From positions 62,001 to 126,000 of the forward strand of contig NZ_BSTM01000006.1 in NCBI RefSeq assembly GCF_030269515.1: a DNA stretch of 64,000 bases. Direction: 5' to 3'. The notes under the pieces are model-generated. The model worked only from the letters and a program-made list of their open reading frames with translations. It was not told the origin of the DNA and did not search any database. The DNA comes from Actinomadura sp. NBRC 104412 (lineage in GTDB: Bacteria; Actinomycetota; Actinomycetes; Streptosporangiales; Streptosporangiaceae). Positions within the stretch are counted from its first letter, which is position 1, and each line of letters starts with the position of its first letter. Shown here piece by piece: positions 45,380-55,296 of the stretch. The position numbers and the translations under genes were made by a program.

Positions 45380-46093
45380 GTGACCGCACTGTTGAGCTCG
45401 GCCGCCTGGGCGACCGGCACCGCCTACGGCACGGCGCTGTGGGCGATCATCCGTTACGGCAAGCGGCGCGCGGGCACCCCCTCCCTGGGACCGGCCGACT
45501 TCGTGACGCTGGCGCGCGCGATCCTGGCCGGCGCCGTCACCGTCCTCGTCGTGGACGGCCTCGTGCGCGGCACGGAGGTCGCCGCGCTCACCTCCGTCGC
45601 CGCCGTCGCGCTGGTCCTGGACGCGGTGGACGGCCAGGTCGCGCGGCGCACCGGGACGGCCTCGGCGTTCGGCGCGCGCTTCGACATGGAGGCCGACGCG
45701 TACCTGATCCTGGTGCTGAGCGTCTACCTGTCCGGGATCCTCGGGCCGTGGGTGCTGGCGATCGGCCTCATGCGGTACGCGTTCGTCGCGGCGTCCTGGG
45801 CGCTGCCCTGGCTGCGCGGTGAGCTGCCGCCGAGCCGCGCCCGCAAGGTCGTCGCCGCGGCGCAGGGGATCGTCCTCGTCGTGGCCACCTCCGGCACCGT
45901 CCCCCGTCCGGTCGCCGTCGCCGCCGTCGCCGGCGCGCTGGCGGCGCTGGCGTGGTCGTTCGGCCGCGACATCGGCCGGCTGTGGCGCAACGCCCGCGGG
46001 CCCGCCACGAGCGGGCGCGCCACGACCAGGCGTGCCGCGAGCAGGCGCGCGTACCGGCGGCGGCTCGCCGCCGTGCTGGAACCGGGACGGTGA
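45380..46093 (+). CDS. CDP-alcohol phosphatidyltransferase family membrane protein
   Basis: Integral membrane enzyme that transfers a phospho-alcohol from a CDP-linked donor (CDP-diacylglycerol or CDP-alditol) to an alcohol acceptor. The full signature DxxDGxxARxxxxxxxxGxxxDxxxD is seen in LDAVDGQVARRTGT and FGARFDMEADAY. It has 237 residues with about five to six helices and a very basic C-terminal tail (RRAASRRAYRRR). GTG 45380 is 5 bp after the previous stop. In this context it may attach the cluster product, or a sugar precursor, to a lipid; the donor and acceptor are unknown. Confidence 0.85.
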   Translation: MTALLSSAAWATGTAYGTALWAIIRYGKRRAGTPSLGPADFVTLARAILAGAVTVLVVDGLVRGTEVAALTSVAAVALVLDAVDGQVARRTGTASAFGARFDMEADAYLILVLSVYLSGILGPWVLAIGLMRYAFVAASWALPWLRGELPPSRARKVVAAAQGIVLVVATSGTVPRPVAVAAVAGALAALAWSFGRDIGRLWRNARGPATSGRATTRRAASRRAYRRRLAAVLEPGR

Positions 46094-46095
46094 GG

Positions 46096-47109
46096 ATGGA
46101 ACGCAGCGCGCTGTCGTTCTGGGTCAGGTCCCCGGGCAAGGGCGAGATCGAACGGGTCGCCCTTCCCGACCCCGGCCCGGACGACGTCGTGGTCCGCACC
46201 CTGTACTCGGGGATCAGCCGGGGCACCGAGTCGCTGGTCTTCGAGGGCCGGGTGCCCGCCGGCCAGCGCGACCTGATGCGCGCGCCCTTCCAGGAGGGCG
46301 ACTTCCCCGGCCCGGTCAAGTACGGCTACCTGAACGTGGGGATCGTGGAGGAGGGCGCATCGGCGCTGGTCGGGCGGACGGTGTTCTGCCTGTACCCGCA
46401 CCAGACCCGGTACGTGGTCCCGGCGAGCGCCGTGACGCCCGTCCCGGAGGACGTGCCGCCCGGCCGCGCGATCCTGGCCGGGACGGTCGAGACCGCGGTG
46501 AACGCGCTGTGGGACGCGGCGCCGCTGGTCGGCGACCGGATCGCGGTCGTCGGCGCCGGGATGGTCGGGTGCTCGGTCGCCGCCGTCCTGGCGGGCCTGC
46601 CCGGAGCCCGCGTGCAACTGGTGGACGTCGACACGTCCCGCGCGCCCGTGGCCGAGGCGCTCGGCGTCGGGTTCGCGGTCCCGGACGACGCCGAGGGCGA
46701 CTGCGACCTGGTCGTGCACGCCAGCGCCAGCGAGGCGGGCCTGGCGCGCTCGCTGGAACTGCTCGCCCCCGAGGGCGAGGTGCTGGAGCTGAGCTGGTAC
46801 GGCGACCGCCGCGTCGCCGTGCCGCTGGGGGAGCACTTCCACTCCCGGCGCCTCACCGTGCGCGGCAGCCAGGTGGGCGCGGTGTCCCCGTCCCGCAGAT
46901 CCCGCCGCACCCACGCCGACCGGCTGGCGCTGGCGCTGCGGCTGCTGGCCGCGCCCGCGTTCGACGCCCTGATCACCGGTGAGGCGGGCTTCACCGAACT
47001 GCCCCGCCTGATGCCGCCCCTGGCGTCCGGGGCGCTTCCCGCTCTGTGCCACCGCATCGTCTACGACCCGGTCGAGGAGGCCGCCCTTGTTCAGCGTCAC
47101 CGTCCGTGA
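46096..47109 (+). CDS. MDR-type (alcohol dehydrogenase-like) oxidoreductase
   Basis: Medium-chain dehydrogenase/reductase of 337 residues. The GroES-like N-terminal half ([27 protein letters not shown]) leads to a Rossmann domain with [17 protein letters not shown] at about residues 149-165. The usual catalytic Cys and structural four-Cys zinc loop are absent, so it is likely a zinc-independent reductase. It overlaps the next gene by 23 bp. It probably carries out a redox step on a sugar or pterin/pyrimidine side chain; the substrate is not known. Confidence 0.82.
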   Translation: MERSALSFWVRSPGKGEIERVALPDPGPDDVVVRTLYSGISRGTESLVFEGRVPAGQRDLMRAPFQEGDFPGPVKYGYLNVGIVEEGASALVGRTVFCLYPHQTRYVVPASAVTPVPEDVPPGRAILAGTVETAVNALWDAAPLVGDRIAVVGAGMVGCSVAAVLAGLPGARVQLVDVDTSRAPVAEALGVGFAVPDDAEGDCDLVVHASASEAGLARSLELLAPEGEVLELSWYGDRRVAVPLGEHFHSRRLTVRGSQVGAVSPSRRSRRTHADRLALALRLLAAPAFDALITGEAGFTELPRLMPPLASGALPALCHRIVYDPVEEAALVQRHRP

Positions 47110-47485
47110 TCACCTCATGGTCGCGCACAGCCTGCGCGGCGAGGTCTTCGGGCCCGCGCAGCGCCTGCACGGCGCGACCTTCCTGGTGGACGCGACGTTC
47201 CGCAGGCCCGACCTCGACCCGGACGGGATCGTGGTGGACATCGGCCTGGCGACCCGGGAACTCGGGGCGGTGCTGGACCCGCTGCGCTACAGCAACCTGG
47301 ACGAGGTACCCGACTTCTCCGGCCGCAACACCACGACCGAGTTCCTGGCCAAGACGATCGCCGACCGCCTTGCCGAGAAGGTCCGCGCCGGTGCGCTGGG
47401 CGAGTCGGCACACGGCCTGACCGGCATCGCCGTGACGCTGCACGAGTCGCACGTCGCGTGGGCGAGTTACGAGCTGACGCTATGA
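47087..47485 (+). CDS. 6-pyruvoyl-tetrahydropterin synthase/QueD homologue lacking catalytic residues
   Basis: T-fold protein of 132 residues. The pterin-anchoring Glu ([14 protein letters not shown]) and overall PTPS layout are present. Of the three zinc His residues, His14 (VAHSL) and His28 remain but the HxH pair reads LHGA, so the third is lost; there is no Cys anywhere, so the catalytic Cys is missing too. The S. coelicolor homologue SCO6650 has the same defects, binds no zinc and lacks PTPS activity. It may bind a pterin- or pyrimidine-like intermediate with a new function. The start is TTG 47087, inside the preceding gene; the stop overlaps the GT4 ATG. Confidence 0.85.
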   Translation: MFSVTVRDHLMVAHSLRGEVFGPAQRLHGATFLVDATFRRPDLDPDGIVVDIGLATRELGAVLDPLRYSNLDEVPDFSGRNTTTEFLAKTIADRLAEKVRAGALGESAHGLTGIAVTLHESHVAWASYELTL

Positions 47486-48582
47486 GCGAGGGATCTGCGA
47501 CGGGGGCCGTGCATGTCGTCATGCCCGGCGACGTCGACCGGCTGAGCGTGGCCAGTGGCGGCAACGTCTACGACAGGCGCATCTGCGAAGGGCTCGCGCG
47601 GACCCGTCCCGTCCACGAACTGCCCGTCGCCGGATCGTGGCCGCGTCCGGACGGGACGGCGCGCGGGGACCTGGCGGCCGCCCTCGCCGGCGTGCCCGAC
47701 GGCGCCAGCGTGCTGATGGACGGGCTGGTCGCCTGCGGTGTGCCGGAGGTGGTCGTCCCGGAGGCCGGCCGGCTGCGGCTGGCGGTCCTGGTGCATCTGC
47801 CGCTGGCGGACGAGACGCAGCCGCCCGGCGCGCCACCCCCCGACGACCTCGACGTGCGCGAACGCGAGACGCTGCGCGCGTCCCACGCCGTCGTGACGAC
47901 CGGGCGGCGCACCGCCGGCCGCCTGATCGAGCATCACGGGCTCGACGCGGCGCGCGTCCACGTCGCGCCGCCCGGCACCGACCCGGCGCCGCTCGCACCG
48001 GGCACCGAGGACGGCACGCGGCTGCTGTGCGTGGCCTCGCTGACCCCGCGCAAGGGCCATGACCTGCTGGTCGAGGCGCTGGCGCGGGTCGGCGGCCACG
48101 GCTGGGAGCTGACCTGCGTGGGGCCGCTGCGCCGCGATCTCGACCAGGTCGCGCGGCTGCGTGCGCTCATCGAGCGGCACGGTTTGGACGACCGGATCCA
48201 CCTCGCCGGTCCCCGCACGGGCGAGCGCCTGGACCTCGCGTACGGCGCCGCCGACCTGCTGGTGCTGGCGTCCCGCGCCGAGACCTACGGCATGGTCGTG
48301 ACCGAGGCGCTGGCCCACGGGCTTCCCGTGCTGGCCACCGAGGTCGGCGGCGTCCCCGAAGCCCTCGGGCGGACCGCCGGCGGCGAGCCGCCCGGCCTGC
48401 TGGTCCCGCCGGAGGACCCGGCCGCGCTCGCCGGCGCGCTGCGCCGCTGGCTCGGCGAGCCCGACCTGCGCCGCCGCCTGCGCAAGCTCGCGGCCGAACG
48501 CCGCGACACGCTTCCGAGCTGGGACGACACCACGCGTGCGCTGACCGGTGTCCTGGACGGACTGGACAGGGTCTCGCCATGA
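47482..48582 (+). CDS. GT4 family glycosyltransferase
   Basis: Retaining GT-B glycosyltransferase of 366 residues. The C-terminal donor domain has [29 protein letters not shown] and the EX7E-type region [25 protein letters not shown], the classic GT4 (PimA/WecG-like) features. The N-terminal acceptor lobe ([22 protein letters not shown]) is of the sugar-transferase kind. No membrane segment, so it acts at the cytoplasmic face. It should add a sugar to a cluster intermediate. It is coupled on both sides by ATGA overlaps. Confidence 0.88.
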   Translation: MSEGSATGAVHVVMPGDVDRLSVASGGNVYDRRICEGLARTRPVHELPVAGSWPRPDGTARGDLAAALAGVPDGASVLMDGLVACGVPEVVVPEAGRLRLAVLVHLPLADETQPPGAPPPDDLDVRERETLRASHAVVTTGRRTAGRLIEHHGLDAARVHVAPPGTDPAPLAPGTEDGTRLLCVASLTPRKGHDLLVEALARVGGHGWELTCVGPLRRDLDQVARLRALIERHGLDDRIHLAGPRTGERLDLAYGAADLLVLASRAETYGMVVTEALAHGLPVLATEVGGVPEALGRTAGGEPPGLLVPPEDPAALAGALRRWLGEPDLRRRLRKLAAERRDTLPSWDDTTRALTGVLDGLDRVSP

Positions 48583-49505
48583 ACGCTACTGGAATGACGG
48601 GTGCGCCGGGCGCGGAGCGGTTCGCCCCCGGCTGGCTGGAGCTGCGCGAGAGCGCCGACGCCGCCGCCCGCGCCACGGACCTGCTGGTACCGCTGCGCGC
48701 GCAACTGCCCGCGTCCCCCGGACGGCTGGTCGTGTGGGACCTCGGCTGCGGCACCGGGTCGCTGGGACGGTGGCTGGCGGGGCGGCTGGACGTCCCGCAG
48801 CACTGGATCCTGCACGACCGGGACCCGGACCTGCTGGAGCGGGCACGCGACGCGATCCCCGGTGTCACGACCGAGACGCGCGTCGGCGACATCACCCGGC
48901 TCGGTGCGGCCGACCTCGCGGGCGCGGGACTGGTCGTCGCGTCCGCGCTGCTGGACCTGCTCACCTTCGACGAGGTGGACGCGCTCGCGGAGGCGATCAC
49001 CGGCGTGGGCTGCCCGGCGCTGCTGACGCTGTCGGTGGTCGGCCGGGTCAGGCTCACCCCGTACGACCCGGCCGACGCCGAGTTCGCCGCCGCCTTCAAC
49101 GCCCACCAGCGCCGGGAGATTCTGCCTTCCCCGGGGGAGGTCAGCCAGACCCCCCGAACGAATGGGGGCGGCCGTTCCCTGCTCGGCCCCGACGCGGTCA
49201 CCGCCGCGACCGAGGCGTTCGAGCGGCGCGGCGCCGCCGTGCAGACCAGCCCGAGCCCGTGGCGGCTGGGCCCCGGCGACGCCGCGCTGGCGGCCGAGTG
49301 GCTGCGCGGCTGGGTCGCCGCGGCCTGCGAGCAGCGGCCGGACCTGCCCGGTGAGGAGTACCTGCGCCGGCGGCTGGACGACTGCGCGGCCGGAAGGCTG
49401 AGCGTGGTCGTCCACCATCGCGACCTGCTCGCCGTGCCGTCCTGCCTCTGGGGGCGGACCCCCAGACCCCCAGGGCTCCGCCCGAAGGCGAGGGGGACGC
49501 GATGA
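48579..49505 (+). CDS. Class I SAM-dependent methyltransferase with repeat-derived insert and tail
   Basis: Rossmann-fold methyltransferase of 308 residues. Motif I is WDLGCGTGSLGRWL (about residues 53-66) and an acidic SAM-ribose residue follows in LHDRDPDL. Two pieces look foreign: a Pro-rich stretch at about residues 186-202 (ILPSPGEVSQTPRTNGG) interrupts the otherwise conserved HQR ... LLGPDA region, and the last ~22 residues (CLWGRTPRPPG) derive from a dispersed repeat. The insert does not break the frame. The acceptor is unknown, presumably the cluster metabolite. Confidence 0.83.
   Translation: MNATGMTGAPGAERFAPGWLELRESADAAARATDLLVPLRAQLPASPGRLVVWDLGCGTGSLGRWLAGRLDVPQHWILHDRDPDLLERARDAIPGVTTETRVGDITRLGAADLAGAGLVVASALLDLLTFDEVDALAEAITGVGCPALLTLSVVGRVRLTPYDPADAEFAAAFNAHQRREILPSPGEVSQTPRTNGGGRSLLGPDAVTAATEAFERRGAAVQTSPSPWRLGPGDAALAAEWLRGWVAAACEQRPDLPGEEYLRRRLDDCAAGRLSVVVHHRDLLAVPSCLWGRTPRPPGLRPKARGTR
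49130..49187. repeat. Short GC-rich repeat relative inside the methyltransferase gene
   Basis: Contains GGGGGAGGTCAGCCAGACC and CCCCCC followed by an inverted GGGGG, a diverged version of the GGGGG-N-ACCCCCCAGACCCCC unit seen elsewhere in the window. It is read in frame and gives a Pro/Gly-rich loop. Assignment to the repeat family is by eye and tentative. Confidence 0.4.
49446..49500. repeat. Dispersed GC-rich repeat, copy at the methyltransferase 3' end
   Basis: The core TGGGGGCGGACCCCCAGACC with a following CAGGGCTCCGCCC hairpin matches the R1/R2 family. It supplies the methyltransferase C-terminal tail and, through GGCGAGGGGGA, the ribosome-binding site of the next gene. Confidence 0.65.
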
Positions 49506-50512
49506 ACTGGGTCCGGAACCTGACCGGCGCCGCCATCCTCGGCGCGCTGGTGTGGTGGCACAGCACCGACGCGTTCGTGAACGCGATGCGCATGGTCACC
49601 CTGCCCTCGCTGCTGGCCGCGCTCGGTATCGGGCTGCTGACCACGGTGTTCAGCGCGTGGCGGTGGTGCCTGGTGGCGCACCGGCTGCGGCTGGGGCTGC
49701 GCCTGCCCGGCGCCGTCGCGGACTACTACCAGGCACTCTTCCTGAACGCGGTGCTTCCCGCGGGCGTCCTGGGCGACGTGCACCGCGCGGTGAGCCATGG
49801 CCGCGACTCCGGTGACGTGGGACGGGGCGTGCGCGCCGTCGTGCTGGAACGAGCGGCGGGCCAGATCGTCATCATCGCCGCCGGGCTGGTCGTGCTGTGC
49901 ACCCGGCCGGCGCTGTTCACGGCGCTGGCTCCCGGGATCGTCACCGTGCTCGTGCTGGTGCTGTGCGTCGTGGTCGCGGTCGTCGCGTTCGCGCGCTGCC
50001 GCTGGGGACGCGCCGCCGCCAGGGCCACCGCCGACGCGCGCCGCGTCCTGCTGGCCCGCGACACCTGGCCGGGCGTGGTGCTGCTGTCGGCGGCGGCGCT
50101 CGCCGGGTACATCGCGCTGTTCCTGGTCGCGGCGCGCGTCGCCGGGGCGACCGCTCCGCTGCTCCAGCTCGTCCCGCTGGTGGTGTTCGCGCTGCTGGTG
50201 ATGGGCCTGCCGATGAACGTGGGCGGCTGGGGTCCCCGCGAGGCCGCCACCACGATCGCGTTCGGCGCCGCCGGGCTGGGCTCCGAGCAGGGCCTCGCGG
50301 TCGCGGTCGTGTACGGGGTGCTCACGTTCGTCGCGAGCCTCCCGGGCGCCGCCGTGCTGCTCGTGCGCGCCGGCACGCGCCGGCGCACCGCCGGTGCCCG
50401 GAGGACGCGCCCGGTGGCGCCGCGGCTAGCCCCGCAGCGCCCGCAGGTGGTCGCCGAACGACTCGACGAGCGCCGCGAGAAGGTCCCGGCCCTTGCGGGA
50501 CGAGGCCAGTGA
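49502..50512 (+). CDS. Lysylphosphatidylglycerol-synthase-like transmembrane protein (YbhN/UPF0104 type)
   Basis: Polytopic membrane protein of about 336 residues with seven to eight helices. NAVLPAGVLGDVHRAV and GGWGPREAA are the conserved loops of the flippase-like lysylphosphatidylglycerol synthetase membrane domain family. The soluble aminoacyl-transfer domain is absent. Such proteins are thought to move or bind lipid-linked substrates. The last ~50 residues are Arg/Pro-rich and overlap the convergent creatininase gene by 87 bp; the functional C-terminus may lie near VLLVRAG. It is the seventh gene of the run. Confidence 0.8.
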   Translation: MNWVRNLTGAAILGALVWWHSTDAFVNAMRMVTLPSLLAALGIGLLTTVFSAWRWCLVAHRLRLGLRLPGAVADYYQALFLNAVLPAGVLGDVHRAVSHGRDSGDVGRGVRAVVLERAAGQIVIIAAGLVVLCTRPALFTALAPGIVTVLVLVLCVVVAVVAFARCRWGRAAARATADARRVLLARDTWPGVVLLSAAALAGYIALFLVAARVAGATAPLLQLVPLVVFALLVMGLPMNVGGWGPREAATTIAFGAAGLGSEQGLAVAVVYGVLTFVASLPGAAVLLVRAGTRRRTAGARRTRPVAPRLAPQRPQVVAERLDERREKVPALAGRGQ

Positions 50513-51142
50513 CGGACGCCCCACGATGCCGGACTCGGTGTAGCCCTCCAGGCCCCGCGTGAGCATGTGCCTGCGGTCGCCGGAGACGTGGTCGCCGGCC
50601 TCGTACCCCGGTTTCACCAGCTCGGGGTGGGCGTGCAGCAGAAGGGAGGTCTCCAGCTCGCCCGCGTGCATGTCGGTGTTGCCGTCGTTGCGGATCCCGG
50701 CGGCGATCCTGGCGGCCTCCCAGTCCTCCAGCGTGGGGAACAGCGCCATGTCGCCGCCCGCCTCCTGGACCACGTTGCCCAGGACGTAGTTGCCGCCGTG
50801 CCCGTTCACCAGCACCAGCTTGGGCACCCCGGACCGCCGCAGCGACTCGGCGATGTCGTGGACGACCGCGTACAGGGTGCGCGCCGAGATGCTGACCGTG
50901 CCGGGCCAGGCGGCGTGCTCGTGCGAGCAGGAGATCGTCACCGGCGGCAGCAGCCGCACCGGGTGCGCGGCGGCGACCTCCCGCGCCACCGTGCACGCCA
51001 CCACGGTGTCGGTGGCCAGCGGAAGGTACGGGCCATGCTGCTCGTGGCTGCCCACGGGAAGCAGCGCGACGGTGGTGTGCCGTTCGCTCTCCTCGGTCGC
51101 GGTGGTCATCGGGAGGAGGTAAGCGCTCGCATCAGGCCCCAT
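50426..51142 (-). CDS. Creatininase-family amidohydrolase (ArfB/MftE-like)
   Basis: Metal-dependent amidohydrolase of about 238 residues. Ligand motifs of the family are all present: GSHEQHGPYLPLATD, SHEHAAWPG, NGHGGN and HAGELETS. Family members hydrolyse creatinine, process the mycofactocin peptide (MftE) or deformylate FAPy nucleotides (archaeal ArfB). Being next to a GTP cyclohydrolase II homologue predicted to make FAPy, the ArfB-like role is attractive, though transcription is from the opposite strand. The start is uncertain: ATG 51142 is used; GTG 51148 and ATG 51109 are alternatives. Confidence 0.85.
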   Translation of the reverse strand: MGPDASAYLLPMTTATEESERHTTVALLPVGSHEQHGPYLPLATDTVVACTVAREVAAAHPVRLLPPVTISCSHEHAAWPGTVSISARTLYAVVHDIAESLRRSGVPKLVLVNGHGGNYVLGNVVQEAGGDMALFPTLEDWEAARIAAGIRNDGNTDMHAGELETSLLLHAHPELVKPGYEAGDHVSGDRRHMLTRGLEGYTESGIVGRPSLASSRKGRDLLAALVESFGDHLRALRG

Positions 51143-51151
51143 GACCACAGA

Positions 51152-51633
51152 TCATGTCCTATCCCGGAGCCGCCGGTGCAAGAAGTCGCGTTCGGCCTCG
51201 TTGCCGGCGCGGGCCAGGGCCGCCTCGTACGCCCGCGCGGCCTCGGAGGTACGGCCGAGGCGGCGCAGCAGGTCGGCGCGGACGGCGTGGAAGAGGTGGA
51301 AGCGGTCCAGGTCCAGGCCGTCCACGAGCGCGAGCGCGGCCTCGGGCCCGTCGACCTCGGCGACGGCCACGGCGCGGTTGAGGGCGACGACCGGGGTGGG
51401 CATGACGGCCAGGAGCTGGTCGTACAGCCGGAGGATCCGCCCCCAGTCGGTCGGCGGCGGGTCGGTGTGCACCGCGTTGATCGCGGCCTGGATCTGGTAC
51501 GGGCCGGGACGGCCGCGGCGCAGGCAGCGGCGGACGAGCGCGCGGCCCTCGGCGATCTGGTCCCGGTCCCACAGCCGGCGGTCCCGGTCGCGCGCCCGTA
51601 CTCCTCGCGGTAGACGCGTTCGATCTCGGTCAG
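51152..51633 (-). pseudogene. ECF42-type sigma factor, large internal deletion
   Basis: Only the two ends of an ~400-residue ECF42 (SigJ-like) factor remain. The first 15 codons read LTEIERVYREEYGRA, typical of the N-terminus, then after a frame shift near 51590 the sequence continues as RDRRLWDRDQIAEGRALV through the C-terminal TPR-like domain (YQIQAAINAVH, PTPVVALNRAVAVAEVDG). Regions sigma-2 and sigma-4, roughly 230 residues, are gone. The expected start position is CTG, overlapping the stop of the upstream DGPF gene. No functional sigma factor can be made. Confidence 0.85.
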
Positions 51634-51983
51634 CGGTCGTCCCCGTCGTGCATGGGCCGCACCTCCACCGGCAGCGTGGTCGCGCGGGACAGCTTGCGGC
51701 CCCATTCGAGCGCGGCGTCCAGGTCGGGGGCCGAGACGATGGTGAACCCGCCGAGGACCTCCTTGCCCTCGGTGAACGGGCCGTCGGTCAGCAGCGGCTC
51801 GCCGTCCTTGGTGCGGATGACGGTGGCGGTGCTCGGGTCGTGCAGGCCCCCGGCGAACACCCACGCGCCGGCCTCCCGCATCTCGGCGTTGAGCGCCTCC
51901 AGATCCCGCATGATCGGTTCCAGGACCTCGTCGGAGGGCGTGGGCCCGGCGGGCTGGTAGATGCTCAGCATGTAGTGCGTCAT
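51630..51983 (-). CDS. DGPF/YCII-domain protein, ECF42 partner
   Basis: Small cytoplasmic protein of 117 residues with the YCII-related fold and the hallmark TDGPFTEGKEVLGGF. Genes of this type almost always sit directly before an ECF42 sigma factor and take part in its regulation. ATG 51983 follows GAAGGAGGAG. It is intact although its sigma partner downstream is deleted, so it is an orphan here. Confidence 0.9.
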   Translation of the reverse strand: MTHYMLSIYQPAGPTPSDEVLEPIMRDLEALNAEMREAGAWVFAGGLHDPSTATVIRTKDGEPLLTDGPFTEGKEVLGGFTIVSAPDLDAALEWGRKLSRATTLPVEVRPMHDGDDR

Positions 51984-52055
51984 GGCTCCTCCTTCTTCCA
52001 CCCTCTACACGAACGGCCCCCGTCCGTATCGACAGCGGGCGCAAAGAATTCGTGG

Positions 52056-53198
52056 TCAGGAACCGCGGGGGCTTGCGGAGGCGAGGAGGGTGTCGACGGC
52101 CTCGGGGGCCAGGACGTGGTCCAGGACGAGCGCGGCGCACCCGGCCAGGCCCGCCTCGTCGCCGAGCAGGCTGGGCTCGATGCGCAGCCGCCGGGTCGCC
52201 AGGGCGGTGGCGCGCTGGTAGACGGCCTCGCGGACGCCCGCCATCAGCGGCTCCTCGGCGCCGGTCAGGTCGCCGCCGAGCACCACCACGGCCGGGTTGA
52301 GCAGGTTGACGGCGCCCGCGACGACCTCGCCGATCCGGCGGCCCGCGTCCCGTACCAGGGCCACGGTGGCGGGGTCGCCCGCGCGGGCGAGCGCCGCGAG
52401 CTCGGCCAGGTCGGCGGCGGGGGAGCGGGCGAGCAGTGCGGCGCCGCCCGCGACGGCCTCCACACAGCCGAGGTTGCCGCAGCGGCAGCGAACGGTCCCG
52501 TCGTCGTCGCCCGCCGGGATGTGCCCGATCTCGCCCGCGGCGCCCAGCGCCCCCCGCTGCACCCGGCCGCCCAGGATGATCCCGGCGCCGATGCCGGTGG
52601 ACAGCTTCACGAACAGCAGGTCGTCCACGTCCCGCCGGAACCGCGACCGGTACTCGCCGAGCGCCGCGGCGTTGACGTCGTTGTCCAGGAAGCACGGGAC
52701 GGCGGCACCGAAACGCTCGGCGATGGGCGGGCCGATCGGGGTGCCGTCCCAGATGCCGGTGCCGGGCTCGACCGCGTCCGGGACGGCGACGCCCGCGCCC
52801 CGCACCGGTGGGGAGCCGCACGCGCCGAGCAGCGCGGACCACTCGGGGAGCAGCCGTCCCAGTGTGGTGCCGGGGTCGGGGCCCGGCGTGATCGCGGTGC
52901 GGGCGAGGATCGTCCCGGCCAGGTCGGTGACGGCGACCTGGCCTCGTGACCGGCCGAGGTTGGCGATCAGGACGGCGCCGCCCGAGGCGTCGAACGCCAG
53001 CCGGGACGGGGGACGGCCGCCGGTGGAGGGACCGTCGGCGCGCTCGGTGACCAGCCCGTGCGCGATCAGCTCGTTGACCCGCAGGGCCACGGCCGGCCTG
53101 GACAGGCCGGTGCGGCGGCCCAGCTCGGCCCGCGTGGACACGCCGCCCTCGCGGATGAGGCGCAGCACGTCACCGCTGGTCGAGGGCCGCCGGGTCAT
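52056..53198 (-). CDS. ROK family regulator, probable controller of edd-eda
   Basis: Repressor of the ROK family. The N-terminal winged HTH (STRAELGRRTGLSRPAVALRV) is followed by a ROK domain that keeps sugar-binding and zinc elements: CFLDNDVNAAALGEYR, VKLSTGIGAGIILGG, GEIGHIP and CRCGNLGCVEAVA. Unlike the ROK protein at 1093, it retains the full CxCGxxGCxE motif, so it can probably bind a hexose such as glucose or gluconate. It is 380 residues from ATG 53198; no ribosome-binding site precedes it, suggesting a leaderless transcript. It is divergent from the Entner-Doudoroff genes. Confidence 0.88.
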   Translation of the reverse strand: MTRRPSTSGDVLRLIREGGVSTRAELGRRTGLSRPAVALRVNELIAHGLVTERADGPSTGGRPPSRLAFDASGGAVLIANLGRSRGQVAVTDLAGTILARTAITPGPDPGTTLGRLLPEWSALLGACGSPPVRGAGVAVPDAVEPGTGIWDGTPIGPPIAERFGAAVPCFLDNDVNAAALGEYRSRFRRDVDDLLFVKLSTGIGAGIILGGRVQRGALGAAGEIGHIPAGDDDGTVRCRCGNLGCVEAVAGGAALLARSPAADLAELAALARAGDPATVALVRDAGRRIGEVVAGAVNLLNPAVVVLGGDLTGAEEPLMAGVREAVYQRATALATRRLRIEPSLLGDEAGLAGCAALVLDHVLAPEAVDTLLASASPRGS

Positions 53199-53239
53199 CG
53201 GGACAGTGTCGCATCGACGCCTGCCTGTCACAAGCCGGC

Positions 53240-53300
53240 CCGCTTTTGTTAGTTCGCGTGCATAAGTCAGTTGTGATGCTTGCCCTAAGAGCGCTAGTTT
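53240..53300 (+). promoter_or_regulatory. edd promoter in the ROK-edd divergent region
   Basis: An AT-rich island in the 150-bp gap. TTGTGA (53271-53276), an 18-base spacer and TAGTTT (53295-53300) form a plausible edd promoter. The adjacent segment 53244-53264, with TTTTGTTAGTT and GCATAAG, is a possible ROK site; no strict palindrome is visible. Confidence 0.45.
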
Positions 53301-53348
53301 CGCCGGAGTCGATCAGGAAGTCACCCCGCCGAGAGCAGGAGCGTCCCG

Positions 53349-55226
<1,878 letters not shown>

Positions 55227-55296
55227 TCGTTTCGGTGGGTGCGGGTATCCTGCCGCAGGCTTTCCCGCCGCCTACCCGACCAACGCTGGAGTACGT

